A stretch of 64,000 nucleotides of DNA, taken from NCBI RefSeq assembly GCF_009905615.1, contig NZ_JAAAKW010000013.1, positions 1 through 64,000 of the forward strand. Reading direction: 5' to 3'. The notes beneath the pieces were generated by a model. It saw only the letters and a program-made list of their open reading frames with translations, did no database searches and was not told the origin of the DNA. Shown piece by piece: positions 53,298 to 62,432 of this stretch (positions are counted from its first letter, which is position 1; each line of letters starts with the position of its first letter). This DNA comes from Pseudomonas sp. SLFW (GTDB lineage: Bacteria; Pseudomonadota; Gammaproteobacteria; Pseudomonadales; Pseudomonadaceae). The position numbers and the translations under genes are program-made.

Positions 53298-53570
53298 ATG
53301 GCTGTTGAAACCCTTTACCGCAGTACCCGCGATTTGGAGACTACGTTCGTGGACCGCAAACTCGCCGATGCGCATGATCAAATGCTTGAGCTGGCCGAGC
53401 TCCTCACCGACGTGCTGATGAAAAACGTACCGGGCTTGTCAGAGAAGCATGCCGAAGATGCGAGCATTTACATGGCGAAAAACCGCGCCGTTTTCGCGGC
53501 GGCGTTCAAGAACAACGCCACCGCGCTGAACGAGCTCTCCAGTCCTGGCGAAGCCGACAGCGAAAGCTGA
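53298..53570 (+). CDS. yebG: YebG-family DNA-damage-inducible protein
   Basis: 90 residues. MAVETLYRSTRDLETTFVDRKLADAHDQMLELAELLTDVL matches the YebG pattern MAVE-x-x-Y then K-x-A-D-A-x-D-x-ML-x-LAE. Small, soluble and SOS-induced in E. coli; precise role unknown. The LexA box upstream supports the call. GAGG lies six bases before the ATG. It converges on the 2-oxoacid dehydrogenase operon, an order I recall as conserved in P. aeruginosa near PA3413-PA3418. Confidence 0.87.
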   Translation: MAVETLYRSTRDLETTFVDRKLADAHDQMLELAELLTDVLMKNVPGLSEKHAEDASIYMAKNRAVFAAAFKNNATALNELSSPGEADSES

Positions 53571-53605
53571 TTCGTCCACACTCGAAACGACAGCCAGCGT
53601 GTTCA

Positions 53606-54712
53606 TCACTCCGGCTGTTCGAGCGCCTCGACCAGCGCCTTGAAAAACCTCGCCGCCTCGCCTCCCGTTACGGCTCTATGATCAAAGGTCAGTGACAGGG
53701 GCAGGATCGGATGAATGACGACTTCGCCGTTCATGGCCACCGGTTCTTCCCGAATGCCCCCCGCGCCGATGATCGCCACTTGTGGCGGTACGACTACCGG
53801 GTTGGCGTAGCGCCCGAACAAGGTGCCGAAGTTGGACAAGGTGATCGTGGCGCCCATCATTTCCCGAGGTGGAATCGAGCGGGCTTTCACGTCGACGCGC
53901 AAACGATTCATCCCTTCCTTCAAATCGGCCGACTCGCGATTGCCGACATCGCGGAGCACCGGCACGAACAAGCCATCCGGCGTATCCACCGCGATCCCCA
54001 GATCGAGGGTGTCGTGGTGCTTGATCGACAGCGACTTGCCGTCGAACCAGCTGTTCAGCACAGGCTCGACCTTGCACGCCGCTGCCATCGCCTTGCCGAT
54101 GCGAATCAGCGGATCGCGCGCCGCGCCCCATCGGTAAAGATCGGCATCGCCGAAGATCGTGACGGGCACCACTTCCGCGTGGGACTTGGCCATGTTCAGT
54201 GCCATGCTCCTGCGTACGCCTCGCAGCTTCTCGCCGCCAAACTTGTCGCGCTCGGCCTGAGAAGCGCCTTCCACATCCGCGCGGGTGATCAGGCCTTCAC
54301 TGCCCGAACCGCTCAGCGCGTTGAGATCGACACCCCGTTGACGCGCCAATTGTCGAACGGCGGGTGTGGCGCGTGTCGACAGATGCTCGCGGGTCGAGGG
54401 CGCCGCACCGACAAAGAACTGATCATCCTGACTGTTGCCGCCCCCTTCGAGACGCCCGACGACCGTACCCGCATCGCCCTCGCCTTCGAACGCCATCAGC
54501 GGTTCACCCACGTGCAAGATGTCGCCATCGCCGCCGTACACTTTCGCCACGACTCCGTCATAGGGGGCAGGAATATCAACGATGGCCTTGGCGGTTTCCA
54601 CGGACACCATCCGTTGGTCAGCCTTGACCGCATCACCCGCCTTGACGTGCCATTCGACGATTTCCGCTTCCTGCAAGCCTTCGCCCAGATCGGGCAGTTT
54701 GAAATATTTCAT
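53606..54712 (-). CDS. Dihydrolipoyl acyltransferase E2 of a 2-oxoacid dehydrogenase
   Basis: 368 residues. N-terminal lipoyl domain with lipoylation Lys43 in VETAKAIVDIPAP (the usual ETDKA reads ETAKA), a peripheral-subunit binding segment (TPAVRQLARQRGVDLNALSGSGSEGLITRADV) and the catalytic acyltransferase domain. The active-site block DHRAVTGGEA has His but Thr where classical E2 has Asp of HxxxDG; this HxxxTG form occurs in a known E2 branch. It forms the core of a complex with E1alpha/E1beta encoded upstream. No lipoamide dehydrogenase (E3) gene is present here. Confidence 0.92.
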   Translation of the reverse strand: MKYFKLPDLGEGLQEAEIVEWHVKAGDAVKADQRMVSVETAKAIVDIPAPYDGVVAKVYGGDGDILHVGEPLMAFEGEGDAGTVVGRLEGGGNSQDDQFFVGAAPSTREHLSTRATPAVRQLARQRGVDLNALSGSGSEGLITRADVEGASQAERDKFGGEKLRGVRRSMALNMAKSHAEVVPVTIFGDADLYRWGAARDPLIRIGKAMAAACKVEPVLNSWFDGKSLSIKHHDTLDLGIAVDTPDGLFVPVLRDVGNRESADLKEGMNRLRVDVKARSIPPREMMGATITLSNFGTLFGRYANPVVVPPQVAIIGAGGIREEPVAMNGEVVIHPILPLSLTFDHRAVTGGEAARFFKALVEALEQPE

Positions 54713-54730
54713 CGCAAGCCTCCTCGGCCA

Positions 54731-55747
54731 TCAGGCGAATGTCAGGGCGCTGTCACAGGCGTGAAGAATGTCTTCGACGCTGGGGATGTAGAGCTGCTCC
54801 AACCGGTACAGCGGCGGCGGGATGTCCGGCGCAGTGACCCGCTGAATCGGCGCCTGCAGATCCAGAAACACCCGTTCATAAAGGCTCGCCGCGATGTCCC
54901 CGCCCAGCCCACCGGAACGCGGCGCTTCGTGAACGATCACGCAGCGGCCGGTCTTGCGCACCGAGGCTTCCAGGGTGTCGAGGTCGAGCGGTTTGACGCA
55001 GGCGACGTCAATCACCTCGGCTGATACGCCCTTTTCGGCCAGCGCGCTCGCGGCCTGCAACGTTTCGTGAACACTGGCGCCCCAACTGATGAGGGTGATG
55101 TCGCTGCCTTCTCGCAAGGTGAAACAGGTGTCCAGCGGCAGACGTTTCCCGTCGTCGATGAGGGGTTGCGGGTTCATGCGATAGAGGCGCGTCGGTTCGA
55201 GAAAGATCACCGGGTCCGGGTCGTCGATGGCCGCGAGCAACAACCCATAGGCTCGCGCAGGTGATGAGGGAATGACCACGCGCAGCCCCGGCACATGAGC
55301 GAAGATCGCTTCGGTGCTTTCGCTGTGGTGTTCCGGTGCGCGAATCCCCGCGCCCATGGGCGAACGCAACACCATTGGGCAGCTCAGGCGACCCCGTGTG
55401 CGATTGCGCATGCGGGAGGCGTGTGACACCAGATGTTCCATGGCGGCATAGATGAAGCCGAGAAACTGAATCTCGACGACCGGTTTCAGCCCTTGTGCCG
55501 CCATGCCAACGACCAGGCCGCCGAGCATGGTTTCCGCCAGTGGCGAGTCGATCACGCGCTTGAAGCCGAACGTGTCGCGCAGCCCTTGTGTGGCGCGAAA
55601 CACCCCGCCGTTGACGCCGACGTCTTCGCCCAGCACCACGACGTTGTCGTCCTCGCCCATGGCTCGGTGCATCGCCAGATTAACGGCTTCCAGCAGGCTG
55701 ACTTTCTTGCCTGTAGGGAGTTTGTCTGAAGACTGATCATTCGCCAT
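54731..55747 (-). CDS. 2-oxoacid dehydrogenase E1 beta subunit
   Basis: 338 residues from ATG 55747 (GGAGGTG six bases upstream); the longer frame is a shadow of the alpha gene. Transketolase pyrimidine-type domain with EDVGVNGGVFRATQGL, DSPLAETMLGGLVVGMAAQGLKPVVEIQFLGFIYAAMEHLVSHASRMR and GAGIRAPEHHSE, then a C-terminal transketolase domain. It pairs with the alpha subunit to decarboxylate a 2-oxoacid using thiamine diphosphate. The start overlaps the alpha gene by 11 bases, so they are translationally coupled. Substrate may be pyruvate or a branched-chain 2-oxoacid; the neighbouring leucine-dehydrogenase-like gene favours the latter. Confidence 0.94.
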   Translation of the reverse strand: MANDQSSDKLPTGKKVSLLEAVNLAMHRAMGEDDNVVVLGEDVGVNGGVFRATQGLRDTFGFKRVIDSPLAETMLGGLVVGMAAQGLKPVVEIQFLGFIYAAMEHLVSHASRMRNRTRGRLSCPMVLRSPMGAGIRAPEHHSESTEAIFAHVPGLRVVIPSSPARAYGLLLAAIDDPDPVIFLEPTRLYRMNPQPLIDDGKRLPLDTCFTLREGSDITLISWGASVHETLQAASALAEKGVSAEVIDVACVKPLDLDTLEASVRKTGRCVIVHEAPRSGGLGGDIAASLYERVFLDLQAPIQRVTAPDIPPPLYRLEQLYIPSVEDILHACDSALTFA

Positions 55748-56837
55748 GATCGGCACCTCCATTGCGACGGGCCACGCGTTCGAGGAACCACTCGCGCTGA
55801 TCCGCCAGCGGCAGCGGCCATTTCGCGTAAACGTGATCGATCGCGGATTCTGGAGCCTGATTGCCAGCGCGTTCGAAGTTCTCCACGGAGCGCTGCACCA
55901 ACCCTTGGCATTCGGTGATGAGCGCCTGTTCGCGGCCTTCATCCCACACGCCCTGACTGGCCATGAACGATTGCAGGCGTTTGATCGGCTCTTCCTGCCA
56001 TGCCTGTTTTACTTCATCGGCCGGCCGATAGCGCGTAGCGTCGTCGGCGGTGGTGTGGTCGCCCAGCCGATAACTCAGGCACTCCAGCAGCACCGGGCCT
56101 TTGCCCTTGCGCGCTCGCTCCAGCGCGATCTGCATGCGGTCATACACCGCGAGAATGTCATTGCCGTCGACTTGCTCACCCTGAAATCCCGCGCCAATGG
56201 CCTTCTGCGCCAAGGTTGGCGCGCCACACTGAATACGCCGGGGCACCGAAATGGCCCATTGGTTGTTGTTGATCACGAACACCACCGGCAACTGCCACGC
56301 GCCGGCGACGTTCAACGCTTCAAGGAAATCGCCTTTGCTGGTAGCGCCGTCGCCGCAGGTGGTCACGGCCACCCTGTGTTCGCCACGAATTTTGAACGCA
56401 CTGGCTACCCCGCACGCGTGCAACGCTTGAGTCGCAATGGGCACGCAAAGCGGGAAGTCCTGGGCGACAGCAGGCTCTGCGTAATCGCTGCCACGCTCGT
56501 CACCGCCCCAATACAGCAGAATTTCTTCCATGCGCACGCCGCGCATCAGTTGCACGGCCGTGTCCCGGTAATAGGGAATCAGCACGTCTTCCGGCTTCAT
56601 CAGGCTGCCAATCGCGACACCAATCGCTTCTTGGCCAAGCGTTGGGGCATAGGTGCCGATGCGACCGGTGCGCTGCAACGCGACAGCTTTCTGATCGAAA
56701 AGCCGGGTCAGGACCATTTGTCGATAAAGGCGGGTCAGCAGGTTGAAGTCATCGGCCCAAGGGGGAAGTTGTCCGGTCAGGCGACCGTCGGGGGACAGAT
56801 AACGGGTGTACGCAAGATCGATCTTGTTATGGGACAT
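55737..56837 (-). CDS. 2-oxoacid dehydrogenase E1 alpha subunit
   Basis: 366 residues. The thiamine-diphosphate motif runs from GDGATSKGDF to VINNNQWAIS (GDG ... NN). The substrate and phosphorylation-loop-like segment YRLGDHTTADDATRY is typical of the bacterial PDH/BCDH alpha family. It follows the leucine-dehydrogenase-like gene by 105 bp on the minus strand and overlaps the beta gene. Named pyruvate dehydrogenase E1 in many genomes, but gene order points to branched-chain 2-oxoacid use; sequence alone does not decide. Confidence 0.94.
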   Translation of the reverse strand: MSHNKIDLAYTRYLSPDGRLTGQLPPWADDFNLLTRLYRQMVLTRLFDQKAVALQRTGRIGTYAPTLGQEAIGVAIGSLMKPEDVLIPYYRDTAVQLMRGVRMEEILLYWGGDERGSDYAEPAVAQDFPLCVPIATQALHACGVASAFKIRGEHRVAVTTCGDGATSKGDFLEALNVAGAWQLPVVFVINNNQWAISVPRRIQCGAPTLAQKAIGAGFQGEQVDGNDILAVYDRMQIALERARKGKGPVLLECLSYRLGDHTTADDATRYRPADEVKQAWQEEPIKRLQSFMASQGVWDEGREQALITECQGLVQRSVENFERAGNQAPESAIDHVYAKWPLPLADQREWFLERVARRNGGADHGE

Positions 56838-56942
56838 TGCACACTCCTGGCACGCGCGGCATGTAGCACAGCGCGTGCGCGTGGTGGTCTCAACTCGCCA
56901 CTTATGGTGGCGAGCCTTGATTGAGCGATGCCGGTAAGGCGT

Positions 56943-57965
56943 CTACTCAAGGTTCAACAGGCGTTCTGCCAATGCATCGGCCACCCGCGCGGGTGAGCGC
57001 TTCTCGGCCTGGGCATGGGCAAATACTTCAGTCAGCCGTGTTCCTATCTGGGACAGATGTGCGGTGATGGTGTTGTGGCTTTCTCCCTGATGTTGCAGCG
57101 CGATGTAGATAAGGCCGCCGGAATTGATCACGTAATCGGGCGCGTAGAGGATGCCTCGGGATTCGAGCTGATCGGCGATGGCCGCGCAACTGAGTTGGTT
57201 GTTGGCGCCCCCGGCCACCGCGGCGCAACGCAGCTTGGTGACGCTGTGGCTGTTCAGCACACCGCCCAGGCCGCAGGGCGCAAGAATGTCGCAAGGCGTG
57301 CTAAGCAGCGCTTCGATGGCAATCGGCTTGGCGCCCATTTGCTCCATCGCCAACTGCACCTTTCCGCTGTCCAGATCAGCGACCAGCAGCTCGGCACCCG
57401 CCGCGTGGAGCTGCTCGGCCAACGCCCATCCCACGTGCCCCAGCCCCTGAATCGCGACGCGCAGCCCTTCCAGATTGTCACTCCCCAACCGGGCCATGGC
57501 CGTGGTGCGAATGCCTGCATACAAGCCCAACGCCGTGTAAGCCGTAGGGTCGCCGGATTTCGTAGTCGTGGTGACGTGCTGGGTGTATTGCGCGATGCAG
57601 TCCATGTCTTCTTTGGACGTGCCGCTGTCGATGGCCGTGATGTAGCGGCCGTCCAGTGTCTGAACGAATCGGCCAAAGGCCTCGAACAGCGCGGCGCGGT
57701 CCGGCACATGAGCGGGCCGCAAAATGACCGCCGTTCCGCCGCCCAGCGACAGGCCCGCGAGCACGGCCTTGTAGCTCATGTTTCTCGCCAATTGAATGGC
57801 GTCTTCGATGGCGCTGTCTTCATTTGGATAGGACAGGTAGCGACAGCCACCGAGGGCCGGGCCCTTGCGGCTGCTGTGAATCGCCACCACGGCTTTAAGG
57901 CAGGTCTGTGGATCGACGACCATGTGTAGCGATTGAATGCGTGAATTTTGCATGAGAGCGAACAT
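56943..57965 (-). CDS. Leucine/phenylalanine/valine dehydrogenase-like protein with catalytic Lys replaced
   Basis: 340 residues from ATG 57965 (GGGAGC nine bases upstream); the upstream extension to 58097 is unconvincing. Glu/Leu/Phe/Val dehydrogenase fold: N-terminal substrate domain with GPALGGCRYLSYPNEDSAIEDAIQLARNMSYKAVLAGLSLGGG, then NAD domain with GLGHVGWAL. The first substrate lysine is present (Lys66 in MSYK). The second, catalytic lysine in GGGKxVI is Thr78 here (GGGTAVI), although spacing is conserved. Known leucine dehydrogenases need this Lys (Lys80 in Bacillus numbering). It may be inactive or changed in chemistry, or carry a base change. First gene of the 2-oxoacid dehydrogenase cluster, deaminating branched-chain amino acids in homologues. 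Confidence 0.88.
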   Translation of the reverse strand: MFALMQNSRIQSLHMVVDPQTCLKAVVAIHSSRKGPALGGCRYLSYPNEDSAIEDAIQLARNMSYKAVLAGLSLGGGTAVILRPAHVPDRAALFEAFGRFVQTLDGRYITAIDSGTSKEDMDCIAQYTQHVTTTTKSGDPTAYTALGLYAGIRTTAMARLGSDNLEGLRVAIQGLGHVGWALAEQLHAAGAELLVADLDSGKVQLAMEQMGAKPIAIEALLSTPCDILAPCGLGGVLNSHSVTKLRCAAVAGGANNQLSCAAIADQLESRGILYAPDYVINSGGLIYIALQHQGESHNTITAHLSQIGTRLTEVFAHAQAEKRSPARVADALAERLLNLE

Positions 57966-58162
57966 CGGCAGTGCTCCCGTTTTTTTGTACTGCGAGTATA
58001 GGCGTTCGCTGAAAAAACGGCGGCAGCCACGGAAACATCCTGACAACTTGCCGACATGAAGCCGCCAATCGGTCTTCGGCACTGGACGAACCCCCACGCG
58101 GGGGGCTAAAACAAAGCTTCCCGGAACAGCATTTCAGACGCCTGGTCCGGTCGGAGAAGTCG

Positions 58163-58966
58163 ATGAATCCACGCCAAAAATGCCTCGATTGCTTCCACAG
58201 CGTGCCGCCTGCAACGTTCGAAGCAGCGCTGTGGATCAGTGTCGAACACGATGCGCTGGTCGATCCTCGGCAGGTTTTCGAATGGATCGATCAACTTCAG
58301 CGCCAGGTCAGCGCCGCTCTGCCGATGCTGCCTGCCACTGAACTGGCGCAACCGCTTCTGCGTTATATGACGGCAATCGGATTTCAACAGGATGATGTCG
58401 CCCAACCCAAGCCGCAGGTTGCCTTGCTGGACAAGATTGTCGAGCGTCGCCGAGGCCAACCGCTGGGGCTGGCGATGATTGCGCTGGAACTCGCGCGCCG
58501 TCTGGAAATCCCCCTTGAGGGCGTCAACTTTCCCGGTCACTTCTTGCTGCGTGTGCCGGGCGCCGACCATACCCTCGACCCTTGCGGCGGCCGCAGGCTC
58601 TATCCCAAGGATTGCCGTGAACTGCTGCTGCGCCAGTTCGGGCCGGACATGCCGCTCAAGGCCGAACACATGCGTACCGCGACACCCCAGGCCATGCTGC
58701 AGCGCCTGTCACGCAACCTGCGCCACCTGCATCACATCAACGACGATGCAATCGCGTCTCTTAAAGATGCCAACCGGGTGTTTGAACTGGGACAGGCCAA
58801 CACCAGCGATTACCTCGCACGTGCCAGCCTGTACCAGGCGCTGGAGTGCCCGCAGGCCGAGCGTTACGACCTGGAGCACGCGCTATTGTTGAGCGAAGAC
58901 CCTGTTCAACGGATCAGGCTCACTCAAAGATTAGTGACTCTGCCGTCCCGCGGAGGTATTCATTGA
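58163..58966 (+). CDS. SirB1/transglutaminase-like family protein
   Basis: 267 residues. The N-terminal SirB1-type transglutaminase-like region includes RRGQPLGLAMIALELARRLEIPLEGVNFPGHFLLRV and the TLDPCGG segment. C-terminal TPR-like helices (DANRVFELGQANTSDYLARASLYQALECPQ) follow. Function is not well established; it is cytosolic with no signal. It is divergent from the leucine-dehydrogenase gene. Its last 47 bases overlap the 3' end of the converging DUF6543 gene, which suggests the accessory segment was inserted right against it and may have replaced its original tail. Confidence 0.85.
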   Translation: MNPRQKCLDCFHSVPPATFEAALWISVEHDALVDPRQVFEWIDQLQRQVSAALPMLPATELAQPLLRYMTAIGFQQDDVAQPKPQVALLDKIVERRRGQPLGLAMIALELARRLEIPLEGVNFPGHFLLRVPGADHTLDPCGGRRLYPKDCRELLLRQFGPDMPLKAEHMRTATPQAMLQRLSRNLRHLHHINDDAIASLKDANRVFELGQANTSDYLARASLYQALECPQAERYDLEHALLLSEDPVQRIRLTQRLVTLPSRGGIH

Positions 58967-61900
58967 CCGCGTCCTGCAGCTTTCCTTCGAACTCCAGGTT
59001 ATGCCAGACCCAGACGCCCACCGGCACGCCAACCCCTTTGGCGGCCAGTTGCGCCGCATTGAACAGCTTACGGGCGGCATTCCCACCCTTCAGCAGCCCC
59101 ATCACACCTTCCAACAATAATGGCAATGCGGCGGCCCTGTCCCCTGACAGGTACGCGTCTATTCCCTGATAAACCTTCACCGCGCTGGTGAAGATTCCCC
59201 AGGCGATGCTCACTGCCGGAAACGGCACCAACAGCACATTGCCCAGCCACTGAATGACCGTCCAGGCGGTCGCGAATCGGGCCTCGGCCAGGCTCTCGGT
59301 CTGCGCATCCACGTCCGCAATCATTCGCTCGATCATGTTCCCGTAAATCAGCTCGGCGTCAGGAATGCGACTTTCAATACGGTTCACGATGCGGATGAAC
59401 TTCTCATCGAACTTCCCGCCGCGTTCGAGCCGCTCGAAGAACGACCCCACCTGTGGCTGTCCCATGTAAGCCACGCGACTGTAGTAATAGTTTTGCATCG
59501 GCGACGACTCCAGCAACTGCGCGTAGTCCGACAGTCGCCGGAACTCGACCCCGTCCGGAGCGTTGGGGGTGTACAGCAGATTGAAGTCAGGGTCGGTTTT
59601 GGCGAAGTCCCGAAAGATGTAAACGCCCTCAATGATCTGATTGGCGATCCGAAACGCGGAAACGGCACTGGTCAGGTTGTGGACCGACGCACCCTGATCG
59701 AGGCTGATGACGGTTCGCCGCAGCCAGGCATATTGAGTCTCGCTGAGTTGGCCGCGCATGAACTCTTTCAAGGCGCCGCGGGACATCTGGTATTGAATGC
59801 GTTTCGCCATCAGGCGCTTGCGGCGGGCGTATTGCGGGCTTTTACGCCCTAGAAATGACGACTCGATAAAGTCCATGTACTTGGCGCCCAGGTCCGCGCC
59901 TCGCACCTGCTTATCAATGAAATGCGTCAACTTGATCGGGAGTTCTCTGTAGTCCAGCCCGGTCGAGACATACAGATGAATCTGGGGGCGGTGAGAAAGA
60001 ATGTCCTCACTCCCTGCCATCATGAGATCGGTCAATTGATGTAGTTCGCTGTGCTCACCGAAGTCCGGCGTCTCCTGACGAGGCTGCCCCAGACCAAAGT
60101 AAAGCGTGTCCGGGTCGATGGACCGATCAAACCCGTTTTGCCGTAGAAACTCGTTCAGCACCTGCGTCGTGTATTGATGAACATAGCTTCGATAATCCAC
60201 CAGGCCTGTACTGATCGACTTGAACTCGCCGTTCAGCGCCTCGATCCGGGCATCCATCAACGCCTGGATCGACGGACTGGCGAACGAGGTCTGACTGTCG
60301 GTATGGGGAGCCGCCATCTCCGCCGCCAACACCGCACGCGACACTTTCTGACTGACAAGATCCGCCATATTGGCTTGGAATGTCTCGCCCATACAGCGAA
60401 CGAACAGGCAACTGTTCAATCCCCACAGCGAAGGCTTCAGGTGAACGTTGTTGAGGATGGCGGCATGCCCATGCTCGGTCGGCCCGGACAATTGGTCATG
60501 GACGTAGGATCGGCCGGCTTCAGTCGCCAGCCAGGCACCTACCCCGAAACACAGCTGTTGCCAGGTTCTGTATTCGAAGAAGTCCTGACCGTTTGGCGCG
60601 CCAGGCGCATAAAGGACGTAATGGGTGCCGGATTGGGTTTTCTCCTCAAACACAATGAGGTCGTTGAAACGCGTGTGAGATTCGAGCAGGTACAGGCTGC
60701 CGATGCTGTATTTAGATCCCTCCTGGCGCTGGTCGCCGCGAATCATGCGCAAAAGCTCATGGCTGCGATCCTGAATCAAATGCCCTCGCAAGCCCGCTGT
60801 GAAACTGCTCAACGCGAGCGCACTGTCGCGATGGATGACCATCTGGCGAACGGTTTCGGGGTCCTCGTAAGCCTGCCGAAGCGCGATGCCATAGCGATGA
60901 TGCAGATTCAGCTTGGAGAGCATCGTCCTGACGAACGCTTCAGAAAACTCCGTGTGAAGGTGATTCGCCGCGGGGGCGAAGCTAAGCGGTTTACCCGTGT
61001 CAGGTAGCCCGTCAACGGCAAATTCGAACAGGGTCTTTGCGTATTGGGTTGCCAACGTGTCGCCATGGCCGAGCGCGATCGTATCGTTGAGGGTGATCAC
61101 GACCTTGCTGGGGTCGATCAGGCAACCGAGATGCTCCTGAATGTAAGCCATCAGCTCACGGTGGGCGAACACGGTGAACGATTCGACGCCCGCGAGCCGA
61201 CTGGCCAACCGCCCCTTCGAGGCTCGGTGTTTGCTCTCAAGGGCCAACAAATGGGTCTTGTCGGACGGCTTGGCGTACTTGCGCCAGTGAGGCGCCACGA
61301 AGGCCTCCGTCATGACGGAGAGCAGGTTGAAACGATGCCCCATCGCGTCATTCAGATAGGCGCTCAGCTGAACGTGCTCGACTTGCTCATGCCAAGCGGC
61401 AGAGGCCACCGCCTTTTGCTCCAGAAGGAACGCGAAGTCCTGAGCCGCTTTGCTTTTCACCGACTGCATGTGGTGGTCCAACATCGGTCGGGTGACAGCT
61501 GCGAACCGCCACCCCTCCGGCGCAAGGGTATCGGTCGTCAACAATTGCCCGCGATCAGACAGACATAGGGCGGCGACCAGATGGGCATCCTGTGAATCGG
61601 TCGAAAATCGCCGGCTCAGTGCCTCGCGCAAGACGCCAATCGATTCGAAACGCTCAATGCCCCGATGAGGCATGACCAGGAAAACGACGCCCGATGGGTC
61701 ATCCGAGGGCTGTCCTGATTGGCTGACGACGTAGGTGGACAGTAATGGGATGCCTCGCTGACGCTTTTCGAACGCCACCTCGTACAACCCGGCGACCGAA
61801 TCACCGGCAATGACGCTGGATAAGCGGTTGAGCTCCGGCACCGACATGGCCCGGCACAACATGCGTAACGCGATCTCATGGGTAAGCGTCTTGCGTTGCA

Positions 61901-62432
61901 GGTCGATCAAAATGTGATCGGCCGGTTCGATGCGCAACGGGTCCTCAGGGTGAGGGATCATTTTTGTCCACAGACCCCGAAGATACCCTTCATATCCGGA
62001 GAAGAGCGTCGGCATCAGCGCAGTGAGAACGCTGATGATGCTGCGGTTTTGCGTACCCGTAAGCGCATGATTACGCTCCAGTGTGCCGTGTCGGGTGTAG
62101 AAGCCGACATCGGTAATGGAAGGAAGCGCCGAGCCGTTGCGCAGGGTGTCAATCAGCAGATCCGTCATGCCGACAGAGGCAATCGAGCCACTTTCAGTGC
62201 GTCGGGTGTAGAAGATCGCGTCCGGGTTTGACACATCCAGCCCAGTCTGCGGACGCGCCCGGTTCAACCCTTCGCGCAGTCGCTCAGAAGTCCATTCGCG
62301 CAGGATCTGGCTTTGTGCGAGTACCTGCTGACAGCCGGAACTCGCTTCGGACAGCGCTGTCAGGTGTTGAGTGATTTCATCGAAGGTTTGAGAGGCAGCG
62401 GGGGCGATTTTGGGATCAAGCACAGCATTCAT
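58920..62432 (-). CDS. Dermonecrotic-toxin-domain (DUF6543-like) large protein
   Basis: 1170 residues, no signal peptide. The segments DVSNPDAIFYTRRTESGSIASVGMTDLLIDTLRNG, LTALMPTLFSGYEGYLRGLWTKM and YRSYVHQYTTQVLNEFLRQNGF follow the Pseudomonas DUF6543 'dermonecrotic toxin' proteins. A repeat-like second copy of the domain seems to follow in the middle part. Two hydrophobic stretches near the C-terminus (VIQWLGNVLLVPFPAVSIAWGIF about 1058-1080; ALPLLLEGVMGLLKGG about 1097-1114) resemble a membrane-insertion segment. Related proteins usually continue with long LRR or enzyme parts, so this one looks shortened. No immunity gene is evident downstream. Toxin role is inference. Confidence 0.75.
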   Translation of the reverse strand: MNAVLDPKIAPAASQTFDEITQHLTALSEASSGCQQVLAQSQILREWTSERLREGLNRARPQTGLDVSNPDAIFYTRRTESGSIASVGMTDLLIDTLRNGSALPSITDVGFYTRHGTLERNHALTGTQNRSIISVLTALMPTLFSGYEGYLRGLWTKMIPHPEDPLRIEPADHILIDLQRKTLTHEIALRMLCRAMSVPELNRLSSVIAGDSVAGLYEVAFEKRQRGIPLLSTYVVSQSGQPSDDPSGVVFLVMPHRGIERFESIGVLREALSRRFSTDSQDAHLVAALCLSDRGQLLTTDTLAPEGWRFAAVTRPMLDHHMQSVKSKAAQDFAFLLEQKAVASAAWHEQVEHVQLSAYLNDAMGHRFNLLSVMTEAFVAPHWRKYAKPSDKTHLLALESKHRASKGRLASRLAGVESFTVFAHRELMAYIQEHLGCLIDPSKVVITLNDTIALGHGDTLATQYAKTLFEFAVDGLPDTGKPLSFAPAANHLHTEFSEAFVRTMLSKLNLHHRYGIALRQAYEDPETVRQMVIHRDSALALSSFTAGLRGHLIQDRSHELLRMIRGDQRQEGSKYSIGSLYLLESHTRFNDLIVFEEKTQSGTHYVLYAPGAPNGQDFFEYRTWQQLCFGVGAWLATEAGRSYVHDQLSGPTEHGHAAILNNVHLKPSLWGLNSCLFVRCMGETFQANMADLVSQKVSRAVLAAEMAAPHTDSQTSFASPSIQALMDARIEALNGEFKSISTGLVDYRSYVHQYTTQVLNEFLRQNGFDRSIDPDTLYFGLGQPRQETPDFGEHSELHQLTDLMMAGSEDILSHRPQIHLYVSTGLDYRELPIKLTHFIDKQVRGADLGAKYMDFIESSFLGRKSPQYARRKRLMAKRIQYQMSRGALKEFMRGQLSETQYAWLRRTVISLDQGASVHNLTSAVSAFRIANQIIEGVYIFRDFAKTDPDFNLLYTPNAPDGVEFRRLSDYAQLLESSPMQNYYYSRVAYMGQPQVGSFFERLERGGKFDEKFIRIVNRIESRIPDAELIYGNMIERMIADVDAQTESLAEARFATAWTVIQWLGNVLLVPFPAVSIAWGIFTSAVKVYQGIDAYLSGDRAAALPLLLEGVMGLLKGGNAARKLFNAAQLAAKGVGVPVGVWVWHNLEFEGKLQDAVNEYLRGTAESLIFE

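Noticed and set aside
54731..55942. 403-residue version of E1 beta
   Set aside because: The first 65 residues lie inside E1 alpha in another frame; ATG 55747 has a strong ribosome site.
56943..58097. 384-residue version of the leucine-dehydrogenase-like protein
   Set aside because: The N-terminal 44 residues are Cys/Arg-rich and unlike the family; MFALMQ at 57965 has a good ribosome site.
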